From Candidatus Hodarchaeota archaeon (GTDB lineage: Archaea > Asgardarchaeota > Heimdallarchaeia > Hodarchaeales > Hodarchaeaceae): a DNA stretch of 21,563 nucleotides. The position numbers and the translations under genes are program-made. Shown piece by piece: positions 1 through 7,624 of the stretch. Each line of letters opens with the position of its first letter. Position 1 is the stretch's first letter. The notes under the pieces were generated by a model that worked only from the letters and a program-made list of their open reading frames with translations, had not been told where the DNA came from and did not search any database. The DNA is taken from NCBI GenBank assembly GCA_016840285.1, contig JAEOSR010000162.1, positions 1 through 21,563 of the forward strand. Direction: 5' to 3'.

Positions 1-71
1 AAGATTAATTTGACGAAATTAGGAAATGTTAATCTTAATATCAACTTTTCAAAAAAAAGAGGACATTTTAG

Positions 72-521
72 ATGTATCATTTCGGTTACGGATCAAATCT
101 CAAGAGAGAATTTGTTAAAACAATGCTTCCAAGTGCTATATTCAAAATGAAAGCCTATCTACCTAATTTTAAGGTTGAATTCCGTGTTTGGTCCGAGAAA
201 AGGAATGCAGGTATAAGTACAATATTTGAAGCACCAGGTGAACTTGTTCATGGTGCACTTTATGAAGTTCGTGAGGAGGAGATGAAAGCACTTGATCAAA
301 GGGAAGGATATTATATAGGCAGATATATGCGTGAAACTTTTTTGGTGTTAGGAGAGGACGGAAAATGGAAAAATGCTGATTTGTTTAGGGCAATAACACC
401 GAAAGAACCTTTTGTACCATCAAGAAGTTATGTTGCTATTATGCTCGAAGGCGCACGAGAAATCGGATTAGATCCAGATTATATCAAAAAGATACAAGCT
501 GCTTATGATGAGTCACAGTAG
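72..521 (+). CDS. gamma-glutamylcyclotransferase-like protein (GGCT/AIG2 fold)
   Basis: Small enzyme-like protein of 149 residues. The N-terminus reads YGSN at residues 6-9, the substrate-binding loop that defines the GGCT/AIG2 fold. A glutamate at residue 78 (LDQREGYY) sits where the catalytic Glu of this family is found. Known members open gamma-glutamyl peptides to 5-oxoproline or act on gamma-glutamylamines; which substrate applies here cannot be read from the sequence. The length is typical of stand-alone archaeal and bacterial members. AGAGGA at 58-63 is a well-spaced ribosome site for the ATG. The gene stands alone, with a convergent acetyltransferase gene downstream. Confidence 0.85.
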   Translation: MYHFGYGSNLKREFVKTMLPSAIFKMKAYLPNFKVEFRVWSEKRNAGISTIFEAPGELVHGALYEVREEEMKALDQREGYYIGRYMRETFLVLGEDGKWKNADLFRAITPKEPFVPSRSYVAIMLEGAREIGLDPDYIKKIQAAYDESQ

Positions 522-608
522 AGAAGTGTTTCTCAGAATTGAAGAAGAGGGAAAATAAATACTTAAATCATTACCTCATTCGATATTTTTCGTTATTGGG
601 TAGATGAT

Positions 609-1091
609 CTATGTGTTTTCGAGTCTTTTAACCATATTAAATCCAGTATCAACAACTTGGATAACAGTGTACCCCAACTTTTCATATAAGCGTTTAGCTT
701 CTGTGTTGTGTTTGAAAACATGTAATCCAATAGCTTTGAATCCCAGTCTGTTTACCTCCTTTTCTAATAATTTCAAAGCTAGTGTACCAAATCGTTTATT
801 GCGATATTCTGGAAAAATCTCAAGATCTGCAAGAAAAGTGTATTGCTTTTTCTGTTCATGAATATACCAAATGTGACCAATATTTCGGTCGTTTTCCCTG
901 ATAAAGCTAATAAATACATCAGGAGTAGCATATCCCTTCGGTAAGAGGACTTCAATTTGTAATTCAGTTTGGGATCTCGCTTCTTCAATACTAATTTCCT
1001 TTATTTTCGCGTAATCTTTACTATAGTCATCAATCACGAATTTTAAATAATCAGTGAATTCCTGCTTAGTCATCTTTACAAACTTAACCAA
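609..1091 (-). CDS. GNAT-family N-acetyltransferase
   Basis: Predicted acetyl-CoA-dependent N-acyltransferase of 160 residues. The acetyl-CoA binding motif A lies at about residues 86-112, with strand LADLEIFPEYR followed by the pyrophosphate loop RNKRFGT at 97-103. Motif B follows as HVFKHNTEAKRLYEKLGY at 124-141. In the loop an Arg replaces the first Gly of RxxGxG/A, a tolerated variation. The substrate is unknown. The start chosen is TTG at 1089-1091, because GGTGA (plus-strand 1099-1103) sits 7 nt upstream of it. The in-frame ATG at 1071-1073 has no ribosome site. The gene is divergent from the GT8-like gene and convergent with the cyclotransferase-like gene. Confidence 0.9.
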   Translation of the reverse strand: MVKFVKMTKQEFTDYLKFVIDDYSKDYAKIKEISIEEARSQTELQIEVLLPKGYATPDVFISFIRENDRNIGHIWYIHEQKKQYTFLADLEIFPEYRNKRFGTLALKLLEKEVNRLGFKAIGLHVFKHNTEAKRLYEKLGYTVIQVVDTGFNMVKRLENT

Positions 1092-1207
1092 TACTAGTTC
1101 ACCAGGTTGAATTAAGTGCTGTACATTACTGATACCAATTTGTGAATTCGAAAAAATATGTTATGTTAATTTTCTGGTTTACGTTCTTTTGCCTTAATCA
1201 TAATTAG

Positions 1208-1236
1208 TATAAAAAAATCAGCTTTAACTTAGTTAA
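1208..1236 (+). promoter_or_regulatory. candidate TATA box and small palindrome before the GT8-like gene
   Basis: TATAAAAAAA at 1208-1217 would place transcription start near 1237, giving a leader of about 55 nt to the ATG at 1291. A 13-nt palindrome, TTAACT-T-AGTTAA (1224-1236), lies between the box and the predicted start, a usual place for an archaeal repressor site. Both are AT-rich, so chance occurrence is possible. Confidence 0.35.
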
Positions 1237-1290
1237 CATCAAGATAAGAAAACGATTTTTGCGTGAGAAAGAGAAGGTGGTTGGATTACA

Positions 1291-2199
1291 ATGGAAAAAA
1301 TAAGTTTTGCTTGCGTTTCCACAGGTTTAGACATAGAAACTCAAATTTTTGTTGCGAGTATTCGCCAGTTTGCTGGAACATTGTCTGAATCTCCTATATG
1401 GATGTTTGTTCCAAAACAAGAGAAAGAAATCCCTCAGAATCTCAAAGAACGGTTCCTATCTTTAAACGTTCAGATTATTCCGTTCTCAGTAAATCACGAG
1501 TATAGAAAGTTCCCTTTTGCCTCTTATGTCTTTGCTACAGCTACAGCAGAATCGTTTGCAAAAGTTAAAACTGAGATTCTTGCTTGGCTTCTTCCAGATA
1601 CATTAATAGTGAATCCACCAACCCATTTTCTCCTACCCAGAGATAAAACCTTGGGATACAGGCCAGTTCACCATACATTGATTGGATCTATTTTCAGTGA
1701 ACCAATTGATCCATTTTGGGATTTAATCTATCATAAATGCAATGTAACCGAGAATAAGATCTTTCCAATGAGAACACATGTTGATCACAACATTCTTAGG
1801 CCCTACTTTAATGCTGGATTTCTGATTGTGAGGCCTGAAAAAGGAATACTACAGTCATGGTGGAAATGTTTCCAAGAATCATATAGCGACTCAGAATTTA
1901 ATAAATTTTATCAAAAAGATGAACGCTACAGTATTTTCATGCATCAAGCTATTCTAGCGGGGATAATTCTTTCAATGTTGGAAAAGGAGGAACTTCAGGA
2001 GCTTCCTTTCGGTTATAATTATCCAGTGCATTTGTACCATGAAAGTCCAGAAGAATATCGTCCTTCGAAAATCAATGATTTAATAACCGCACGATATGAA
2101 GAAGTAGAATGGTTAAACAAAGTCCCAATTAGCGAACCATTGAAAAGCTGGCTTACAGATCATGTAGAGTCTTTCTCTAAAAAATATAATCTCAAGTGA
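1291..2199 (+). CDS. GT8-like nucleotide-sugar transferase fold protein
   Basis: Uncharacterised soluble protein of 302 residues that resembles family-8 glycosyltransferases. An N-terminal strand MEKISFACVSTG precedes a strand-plus-loop WLLPDTLIVNPP (99-110) at the place where GT8 enzymes carry the metal-binding DxD. The block PYFNAGFLIVRPEKG (171-185) matches the GT8 signature YFNxGxxL, and HQAILAG at about 218-224 matches the following helix. The first Asp of DxD appears to be Leu, so metal and sugar-nucleotide binding may be altered or lost. AAGGTGG at 1274-1280 is a strong ribosome site 10 nt before the ATG. The flavin reductase-like gene begins 6 nt after the stop, so the two are probably co-transcribed. 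Donor and acceptor are unknown. Confidence 0.6.
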   Translation: MEKISFACVSTGLDIETQIFVASIRQFAGTLSESPIWMFVPKQEKEIPQNLKERFLSLNVQIIPFSVNHEYRKFPFASYVFATATAESFAKVKTEILAWLLPDTLIVNPPTHFLLPRDKTLGYRPVHHTLIGSIFSEPIDPFWDLIYHKCNVTENKIFPMRTHVDHNILRPYFNAGFLIVRPEKGILQSWWKCFQESYSDSEFNKFYQKDERYSIFMHQAILAGIILSMLEKEELQELPFGYNYPVHLYHESPEEYRPSKINDLITARYEEVEWLNKVPISEPLKSWLTDHVESFSKKYNLK

Positions 2200-2205
2200 A
2201 TTGAT

Positions 2206-2787
2206 ATGAACTCTGTTAATAAGGTGAAATTTGGAAAAGTTCCACTTGTTTTTCCCATCCCTATCATTCTTGCTGGGTCACTCGTTCACGGAAAACCGAA
2301 CTTTGAAACTTTGGGGGATGTAGGAATAATGGGGATTAAACCACCAATTGTATACATCTCTTCTGGTGTGGATCACTATACAAACATTGGAATACTTGAC
2401 CATGAAACATTTAGTGTTAACTTTCCCTCCACTTCACTTCTCACAAAAACTGATTATTGTGGAGTTGTTACAGGACATAAAACTGATAAGTCACAATTAT
2501 TTGATGTCTTTTTTGGTGAATTAGAGACTGCTCCTATGATTGAAGAATGTCCAGTTAATCTAGAGTGTAAAGTTATCAAAGAATTTTCGATCCTGCATAG
2601 ACAAATTTTCATTGGAGATGTAGTCCAAGTCTATGTCACCAAGGATTTTGTTATTGAGAGTAAAGGACGAAAAAGAATTGCAGATATGACAAAACTAGAT
2701 CCTATTATCTATGCCTTGGATAACCGATATTACAGTATTGGTGAGCCAATCGGGGTCGGATATCAAGAAAGTAAGAAATTACGATGA
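2206..2787 (+). CDS. flavin reductase-like FMN-binding split-barrel protein
   Basis: Protein of 193 residues matching the flavin reductase-like domain (FMN-binding split barrel). PIPIILAGSLVHGKPNFETLG (about 17-37) is the first strand pair with its usual GKPN turn. KPPIVYIS (45-52) and the TFSVNFPS strand (68-75) are the family's FMN phosphate and isoalloxazine contact regions. Relatives in archaea are often annotated as flavoredoxins or flavin reductases that pass electrons from NAD(P)H or ferredoxin to flavin; the exact role here is unknown. It follows the GT8-like gene by 6 nt with only a weak ribosome site (AAGTGA), consistent with coupled translation. Confidence 0.85.
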   Translation: MNSVNKVKFGKVPLVFPIPIILAGSLVHGKPNFETLGDVGIMGIKPPIVYISSGVDHYTNIGILDHETFSVNFPSTSLLTKTDYCGVVTGHKTDKSQLFDVFFGELETAPMIEECPVNLECKVIKEFSILHRQIFIGDVVQVYVTKDFVIESKGRKRIADMTKLDPIIYALDNRYYSIGEPIGVGYQESKKLR

Positions 2788-2810
2788 TTTCCCTTTTATT
2801 GGAGCAAATT

Positions 2811-3093
2811 TTAAATTTTAAGTGGCTTTTTCTTAAAGAGAATAATACTATTCTTGGAGCCTACATAATAAAACTGCTTTCTTTCGACAGTGTCAATTAT
2901 TTTTTTAGAAATTTTAACGAGCAGGAATGGTAAAGAATCCTGGTCCATATCCGACTTCCAATACTTTTTGTCTTGGTTTAAGTCCAGCAGTTTCCAGAGT
3001 TTTATGAGGGTCAGAAAATTTTCGACGGAAAAGATTATCGTGGATTAAGGACATCATTTCAAAGGCCCATTTTGATCCGTGTTTTCTACTCAT
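2811..3093 (-). pseudogene. class I SAM methyltransferase remnant with internal deletion and frameshift
   Basis: The first part codes for the N-terminus of a class I methyltransferase, ending just after SAM-binding motif I, VLEVGYGPGFFTIPA. It then stops at a TAA (plus-strand 2914-2916). Shifting one frame at that point gives a further 35 codons to a stop at 2811-2813. That segment reads IIDTVERKQFYYVG followed by a hydrophobic strand and a Lys tail, which resembles the C-terminal strand of the same family. About 100 or more central residues, including motifs II-IV, are therefore missing, and the ends are joined out of frame. The original start was probably ATG at 3091-3093, preceded by GGTGAT. 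The C-terminal match is by eye. Confidence 0.7.
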
Positions 3094-3148
3094 TACTATC
3101 ACCAAGTAGTATTGCGTTTTTCAGATCAAATTTCTTATCATAATCCTT

Positions 3149-3222
3149 GGATTTCAACTAATTCAATTAATTTAAATCTAATTAATAAGTCGGTTATTTC
3201 CAACAATTGAAGTTGAAAATCC
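3149..3222. repeat. imperfect inverted repeat upstream of the Nudix gene
   Basis: GGATTTCAACT at 3149-3159 is matched by AGTTGAAAATCC at 3211-3222, an 11-bp arm with one bulged A. Weaker pairing continues inward (TTCAATT against AATTGAA). The span lies in the gap between the methyltransferase remnant and the Nudix gene. It could be a cruciform or RNA hairpin, or a remnant of a small insertion; no target duplication was identified. Confidence 0.3.
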
Positions 3223-3300
3223 GCTGACTTTAAAAACAAAGGCTATTGAAGGGATAAAAACTGTTAAAGTTTGGTAGAAAAAAAAGAAGATCAAAGGAAT

Positions 3301-3960
3301 ATGAGAGTTGAAAAAGTTACTGCATTTATAATCCGAAAAAATAAGAATAAATTAGAGCTTCTTTTAATCTTACATCCTAATGCAGGAATCCAAATTCCAG
3401 CGGGTACTGTTGAAAAAGGAGAGACCATTGAAGAAGCACTAAAGAGGGAGATTACAGAGGAGACAGGATTAAAAAAAATAACCATTAAATATTATATCGG
3501 CTCCAAAGAAAACAAGTTACAAGGTAATGAATTTCTTATCTCTGAAAAAACTAAGGTGTATTCCCGTCCAAGTCCAACCAGTTTTGGTTGGGCTGAACTA
3601 AAAAAAGGAACTACTGTATCATCAAATCGCATTTTTGGGGAGTTCACCCAAATTACTTATGCAGAATATGATAGATTTCCAGATCCCCAATATCTAACCT
3701 ATCAAATAATAGGCTGGGTTCCGACTACTATTCTTTCAAAAGATATAAGACGGCACTTTTTTCATGTAGGAATCAATGAAGATGTTCAGGATGAATGGGA
3801 AATCTTTGCAGATAACCATAAATTCAAACTATTCTGGTCATCCTTCACTAATTTAGCGAATATTATAAAGCCACAATACAAATGGTTTGATTATGTAAAA
3901 CAAGATTTAGGATATGAGTTTGAAGATATAAGATCTAGTAATCCTCAATTCCTAAAATAG
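3301..3960 (+). CDS. Nudix hydrolase with C-terminal extension
   Basis: Hydrolase of nucleoside diphosphates linked to another moiety; substrate unknown. A complete Nudix box is present: counting from a TTG start at 3271, Gly45, Glu51, then REITEETGL at 59-67, so every metal-binding Glu is kept. The Nudix domain fills about the first 150 residues. The remaining 70 or so residues (aromatic and acidic, ending PQFLK) have no family I recognise. The start is uncertain. ATG 3301 opens directly on the first Nudix strand but has AAAGGA only 2 nt upstream, while TTG 3271 would add ten charged residues and also lacks a good ribosome site. The 3' end overlaps the convergent TrmB-like gene by 26 bp. Confidence 0.9.
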   Translation: MRVEKVTAFIIRKNKNKLELLLILHPNAGIQIPAGTVEKGETIEEALKREITEETGLKKITIKYYIGSKENKLQGNEFLISEKTKVYSRPSPTSFGWAELKKGTTVSSNRIFGEFTQITYAEYDRFPDPQYLTYQIIGWVPTTILSKDIRRHFFHVGINEDVQDEWEIFADNHKFKLFWSSFTNLANIIKPQYKWFDYVKQDLGYEFEDIRSSNPQFLK

Positions 3961-5413
3961 CTTTCATAATTGTAATCACATTCGGAGGATAAACCGCCCA
4001 AACAGCAGCAATAGCTCGATCATAATAAATAAACACAGCACAAGAAGGGGGATCAGAAGGCAAAGAAGGATTAAAATAGTCAAGATCAACTCCAGAGAAA
4101 ATATTGTCTGGAAACTGCTTTGGAAAAGAAATAATGAAATGGCGTGTTAGACATTCTACCTTAAGGATGGTCACTGTGCTATCAAACCATGTAGCATCGA
4201 ACGTCTGTCCTTCTTTACTCACCTCCTGGGTAAAAATTTCAGCCATCTGATTAAATGCATCTTGGCGGACCTTTTCAGGATTATCATTCTCTCCTATAGG
4301 TATGTAAAGTATACCACTCTCCCGAAACGCACTAAAAGCAGGATTAGGGGCAACTAAGCCTATATGAGGCATTTCAGGATGAGTGTCTTCATAGAGGAAT
4401 TGCCATCCCTGTTGAATTAGCCTCTCAATTCCCTCGATTAATTCCAGATCATCGGCCATAGGTTTATCTATTGCCTCTAAAGTAGGCGTGGGAAGTCCTT
4501 GTATCCACATTTCTTGAAAAATATGTGATAAAAGGTGAGCATATGCATTAGCAACGCTCACATCTTCCATTTTTAAACCTAAACCAAGTTGAATCCCTGT
4601 AGATGAGACTGGAGCGTCTAATAAATAAAGGAACACAGTACTGTCGACAACAAACACCTGAGAACGTAAAAGACTTGAATCATAAGCAACTTTCACAGGT
4701 AAATCTATTACACCGTTTTCATCTTCCCGTGCAACGGTGATGGCTAGGTATTGTTGTTGAAAATCCCAATTTGTCTTAATAGTATCTGGATCTTCATAAG
4801 TGGGGGTAGATATTGACGCAGAGGTAACAAACGGAGGTGTATAAGTTGTGAATTTTTTCAAAATTCTGTCAATAGCATCTGATAATAGGCCTTTAAATTG
4901 AGAAATAGCGGAGAGAGGACAATGAGCCATGATTCGTTCGTTAGCTTGTGCAAGAGCTTTAGCTAATTGCTGATTGAAGTCCTCTATCCCATTAAGAATG
5001 AATGTACGAGTCACTCTCCCGCCAAAGAGAGAGGAATCTTGAATATCAGGCAATACAGTATTGATAATGAAATCTCGGAGTTGTGTTAATTGTTCAACGT
5101 GTTGTTGATGTTCATCTAAAGCTTGTTCGACAGATCTTAATGGATCTAAAGCACGATAAAGAGCAGGCCGCTTTCCAGGATTAGTAATTTCAATCCAATT
5201 TTGCTTTTGAAGACGAGTTAAAATAGAATAGATGGTTGTACGTTTCAAATCAGGAAGAATCTCAATCAGTTCATGTCCTATCATTTCTTTTCTTGATTCA
5301 AGAAGAGAGAAGTAAACCCTGAAATCATCTTTACTTAATAGATCGAGTTCTTCAAACTGATTTTGAAGGTGTGTTCGCCAATCTTTCAACTTCAGATCAT
5401 ATTTAATCTTCAT
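3935..5413 (-). CDS. TrmB-like transcriptional regulator with long C-terminal extension
   Basis: DNA-binding regulator of 492 residues. A winged helix lies at about residues 28-90 (recognition region TTIYSILTRLQKQNWIEI, wing NPGKRPALY). A Gln/Glu-rich coiled coil (93-120) follows, then a ligand-binding region with the phospholipase-D-like fold of TrmB proteins. That fold's typical end GIQLGLGLKMEDVSVANAY is followed by a helix HIFQEMW at about 272-305. TrmB proteins usually bind sugars and end near 260-350 residues; the last 190 residues here are extra and not recognised. The ATG has AAGGG 3-4 nt upstream. The gene is divergent from the ABC exporter, and its promoter is flanked by two identical-type operators, which suggests it controls itself and the exporter. 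Confidence 0.85.
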   Translation of the reverse strand: MKIKYDLKLKDWRTHLQNQFEELDLLSKDDFRVYFSLLESRKEMIGHELIEILPDLKRTTIYSILTRLQKQNWIEITNPGKRPALYRALDPLRSVEQALDEHQQHVEQLTQLRDFIINTVLPDIQDSSLFGGRVTRTFILNGIEDFNQQLAKALAQANERIMAHCPLSAISQFKGLLSDAIDRILKKFTTYTPPFVTSASISTPTYEDPDTIKTNWDFQQQYLAITVAREDENGVIDLPVKVAYDSSLLRSQVFVVDSTVFLYLLDAPVSSTGIQLGLGLKMEDVSVANAYAHLLSHIFQEMWIQGLPTPTLEAIDKPMADDLELIEGIERLIQQGWQFLYEDTHPEMPHIGLVAPNPAFSAFRESGILYIPIGENDNPEKVRQDAFNQMAEIFTQEVSKEGQTFDATWFDSTVTILKVECLTRHFIISFPKQFPDNIFSGVDLDYFNPSLPSDPPSCAVFIYYDRAIAAVWAVYPPNVITIMKAILGIEDY

Positions 5414-5430
5414 TTACCCTTTTTTATACT

Positions 5431-5475
5431 TTGTCATGATTTCGACAACTTTATATATTGTCAAGTTTATGACAA
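5431..5475. promoter_or_regulatory. divergent promoter with two TTGTC-N8-GACAA operators around one TATA box
   Basis: Site A is TTGTCATGATTTCGACAA (5431-5448) and site B is TTGTCAAGTTTATGACAA (5458-5475). Each is an 18-bp inverted repeat TTGTC-N8-GACAA; they are identical at 14 of 18 positions and their centres are 27 bp apart. The 9 bp between them hold TTTATATA (5450-5457), an ideal archaeal TATA box that also reads TATATAAA on the other strand. Transcription is predicted near 5480 for the exporter and near 5425 for the regulator. A protein on both sites would cover the TFB-contact regions on both sides. The pattern was not seen elsewhere in the window. Confidence 0.8.
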
Positions 5476-5482
5476 CATGGAG

Positions 5483-5496
5483 TTCACAAATGTGAA
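5483..5496. promoter_or_regulatory. palindrome TTCACA-AA-TGTGAA in the ABC exporter leader
   Basis: TTCACAAATGTGAA has 6-bp arms and a 2-bp centre. It sits just after the predicted start of the exporter transcript. Its 16-bp surroundings (GTTCACAAATGTGAAG) match the palindrome before feoA (GTTCACAATTGTGAAC) at 14 of 16 positions, pointing to a shared regulator. Confidence 0.6.
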
Positions 5497-5536
5497 GTAA
5501 ACCATAAACATCAAAATAAACACGAGGACAGAATGT

Positions 5537-6472
5537 ATGACGCTAGTAAGTGCTCGAAACCTGTTCAAAACATATGGAAAAGTTCAAGCAGTTCGGGGGA
5601 TCGATTTAGATATTGAAATTGGGGAGATTTTTGGATTATTAGGCCCAAATGGCGCTGGAAAAACAACTACTGTGAGGATCTTATCAACAACATTACACCC
5701 AACAAGTGGAACTGTTTTCATTGATGGTTATCAGTTAGGTAAAGATAACTCAAAGATAAAACACATAATCGGTGTTTGTAGTCAGGAAATTACGCTCTAT
5801 GATGATCTCACAGGAGAAGAAAATCTTAAATATCATGCCTCTCTCTATAAGATCCCGCGACATCAACAAAAAGTCCGAATTAAAGACCTGTTAAAATTGG
5901 TTGAATTGTTTGATGATCGAAAAAGACTAGTTAAAACATATAGTGGGGGTATGAAACGTAGGCTACAAATTGTCCGTGCTCTTGTTTCAGATCCTAAAAT
6001 ACTTTTCTTAGACGAGCCTACCCTTGGTTTAAGCCCAGATTCACGAAGAAGAGTTTGGAAATATATTAAGAATTTTGCTCAAGAAAAAAATATTGCAATC
6101 TTACTGACTACACACTATCTGGAAGAAGCAGACCAACTTGCTAATGAAGTGGCAATCATCGATCAAGGAAAGGTAATTGCAAATGCTACGCCAAAGGAAT
6201 TGAAAGCAAAGGTTACCCTGGAACGAAGACTTCAGATTACTTGTGATCAACCCCAAAAAGCGAACGACATTTTGAGAAAAGAGGGATTTCCTGCAGATAT
6301 GGTTAATCGTACTATTGTTTTACCTGTCAACAATGATTTCTCAATCAAAGATGTTTTACCTCGGCTTTGGGATCAAGAGATTGAGATCGAAGAGATTTCA
6401 ATGACTCGACCCAGCCTTGAAGACGTTTTCTTGAAGTTAACGAATAATTCATCATCAACGGAAGTGAGTTAA
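5537..6472 (+). CDS. ABC transporter ATP-binding protein, drug-export (DrrA-like) type
   Basis: Cytoplasmic ATPase subunit of an ABC-2 exporter, 311 residues. Walker A is GPNGAGKT at 36-43, the Q-loop Gln is at 83, and the signature YSGGMKRR is at 135-142. Walker B ILFLDEP is at 155-161 and the switch His is at 193 (LLTTHYLEEA), so the active site is complete. The C-terminal 90 residues form the accessory domain typical of DrrA/CcmA-like ATPases. CGAGGAC (5523-5529) is the ribosome site for ATG 5537. The permease ATG follows the stop with no gap, so the pair is translated together. The substrate is unknown; drugs, lipids or peptides are all possible for this class. Confidence 0.95.
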   Translation: MTLVSARNLFKTYGKVQAVRGIDLDIEIGEIFGLLGPNGAGKTTTVRILSTTLHPTSGTVFIDGYQLGKDNSKIKHIIGVCSQEITLYDDLTGEENLKYHASLYKIPRHQQKVRIKDLLKLVELFDDRKRLVKTYSGGMKRRLQIVRALVSDPKILFLDEPTLGLSPDSRRRVWKYIKNFAQEKNIAILLTTHYLEEADQLANEVAIIDQGKVIANATPKELKAKVTLERRLQITCDQPQKANDILRKEGFPADMVNRTIVLPVNNDFSIKDVLPRLWDQEIEIEEISMTRPSLEDVFLKLTNNSSSTEVS

Positions 6473-7501
6473 ATGGTTAATACGATTACAACTGAATTAT
6501 TAAAGTTTAAACGGAATTTAGGATGGACTATGATTATTATCTTCCCAATTGTAGTGGTATTTACTGTCGGTTTAGCTATTTCTCCTGATGTTCATAATGT
6601 TCCTATTGCTTTACAAGGAGAATCAACACTTATGAATACTCTAGAGGATGCATTAGACGAAAATCAGTTTGTTATAGTGCATCCTTCTGATTTAGAGAAA
6701 GCTTTTCAAAGAGGAAATGTTAGATTAGCAGTAACAGGAGAGAACAACAGTGGTGTTTTACACTTCCATGTTCAAATTGATGCGAGTGAACAATCTATTA
6801 AACAACAATCAAGATATTCACTGGAGGCAATAATCAGATCTACATTCTTTCAATATCCTCTCGAAATCGAATTTACTGAAGAGTACGGGGGAAGAAGCAC
6901 TTTTGCATACTTTGCACCTGGAGTTTTAGCCTTAGCGATCTTTATGGGGGGATTATTTGGAGCTTCAGAGACAATTTTAATAGAGCGTGAACAAGGAACT
7001 TTGGATCACGTCATTACTTCCCCGACTTCTCCAACGCGTTTTGTAGTAGAAAAAATATGTGCATATGTGATTACAATGGGTGCTGGTTCATTACTTACAG
7101 CAGTTCTTATTCTTGTTCTTGGAACAGATATTCCTGATCCTTTAACCTCAATAATTCTGATTTTCATTTCTCAATTAGCTTTTGTTAGTTTGGGTGTAAT
7201 GGTTTCAGCCCTTGTTCCTAATTCACAGGTGGTAGGGGAAGTTAATGCTGTTATTATGTTCCCCATAATGTTCTTCTCTGGCACTTTCTTCTCACTGTAC
7301 ATGATGGATCCTCTGATTCAGAAATTTAGTATTATGAATCCATTAACACATCTAAATGAAGCTTGGCGAACTTTATTACTAAAAAATGGAGCATTTGAAG
7401 ATGTAATTTTCCCCTTAGTGATCTTAATAATTTATGCTCTAATTTTTACAATTATTGGAATTGGTCTAATGTGGCGATTGACCCGAGGAATGCAAGAATA
7501 G
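6473..7501 (+). CDS. ABC-2 type transporter permease
   Basis: Membrane partner of the preceding ATPase, 342 residues. One membrane segment at about 18-36 is followed by an external domain (about 40-140). Five more segments follow, near 145-166, 197-217, 224-247, 256-276 and 310-333. Between segments 2 and 3 is EREQGTLDHVITSP (171-184), the cytoplasmic coupling helix of ABC-2 permeases (consensus ERExGTLE). This is the standard half-transporter layout, so a dimer with two ATPases is expected. ATG 6473 directly abuts the TAA of the upstream gene. Confidence 0.93.
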   Translation: MVNTITTELLKFKRNLGWTMIIIFPIVVVFTVGLAISPDVHNVPIALQGESTLMNTLEDALDENQFVIVHPSDLEKAFQRGNVRLAVTGENNSGVLHFHVQIDASEQSIKQQSRYSLEAIIRSTFFQYPLEIEFTEEYGGRSTFAYFAPGVLALAIFMGGLFGASETILIEREQGTLDHVITSPTSPTRFVVEKICAYVITMGAGSLLTAVLILVLGTDIPDPLTSIILIFISQLAFVSLGVMVSALVPNSQVVGEVNAVIMFPIMFFSGTFFSLYMMDPLIQKFSIMNPLTHLNEAWRTLLLKNGAFEDVIFPLVILIIYALIFTIIGIGLMWRLTRGMQE

Positions 7502-7512
7502 GAGAAATAAAT

Positions 7513-7560
7513 ATGAATAAAGAAAAGATTGAATACGGATGGTATGAAGGAGGATTATAG
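7513..7560 (+). CDS. possible 15-residue peptide after the exporter genes
   Basis: AGGAG ends the permease gene and stands about 7 nt before ATG 7513, which opens the short frame MNKEKIEYGWYEGGL followed by TAG. The same frame then stays open for another 27 codons (to TGA 7642-7644) with protein-like content such as NLAHEVGALVIIKGP. It may therefore be a leader-sized peptide, the start of a decayed third gene, or chance. No family was recognised. Confidence 0.3.
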   Translation: MNKEKIEYGWYEGGL

Positions 7561-7624
7561 CTCGTAAGAATATTCCAGAATTTAGCTCATGAAGTGGGGG
7601 CTTTGGTAATTATCAAAGGTCCTT

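Noticed and set aside
521..534. Hairpin GAGAA-GTGT-TTCTC after the cyclotransferase-like gene
   Set aside because: The stem is only 5 bp and no T run follows, so it is not supported as a terminator.
604..861. Plus-strand frame opposite the acetyltransferase
   Set aside because: It is the antisense shadow of a clear GNAT gene, with Cys/Ser-rich composition and no family match.
1097..1112. GTTCACCAGGTTGAAT as a further copy of the feo-type palindrome
   Set aside because: Two arm mismatches, and the matching half is explained by the GGTGA ribosome site of the acetyltransferase gene.
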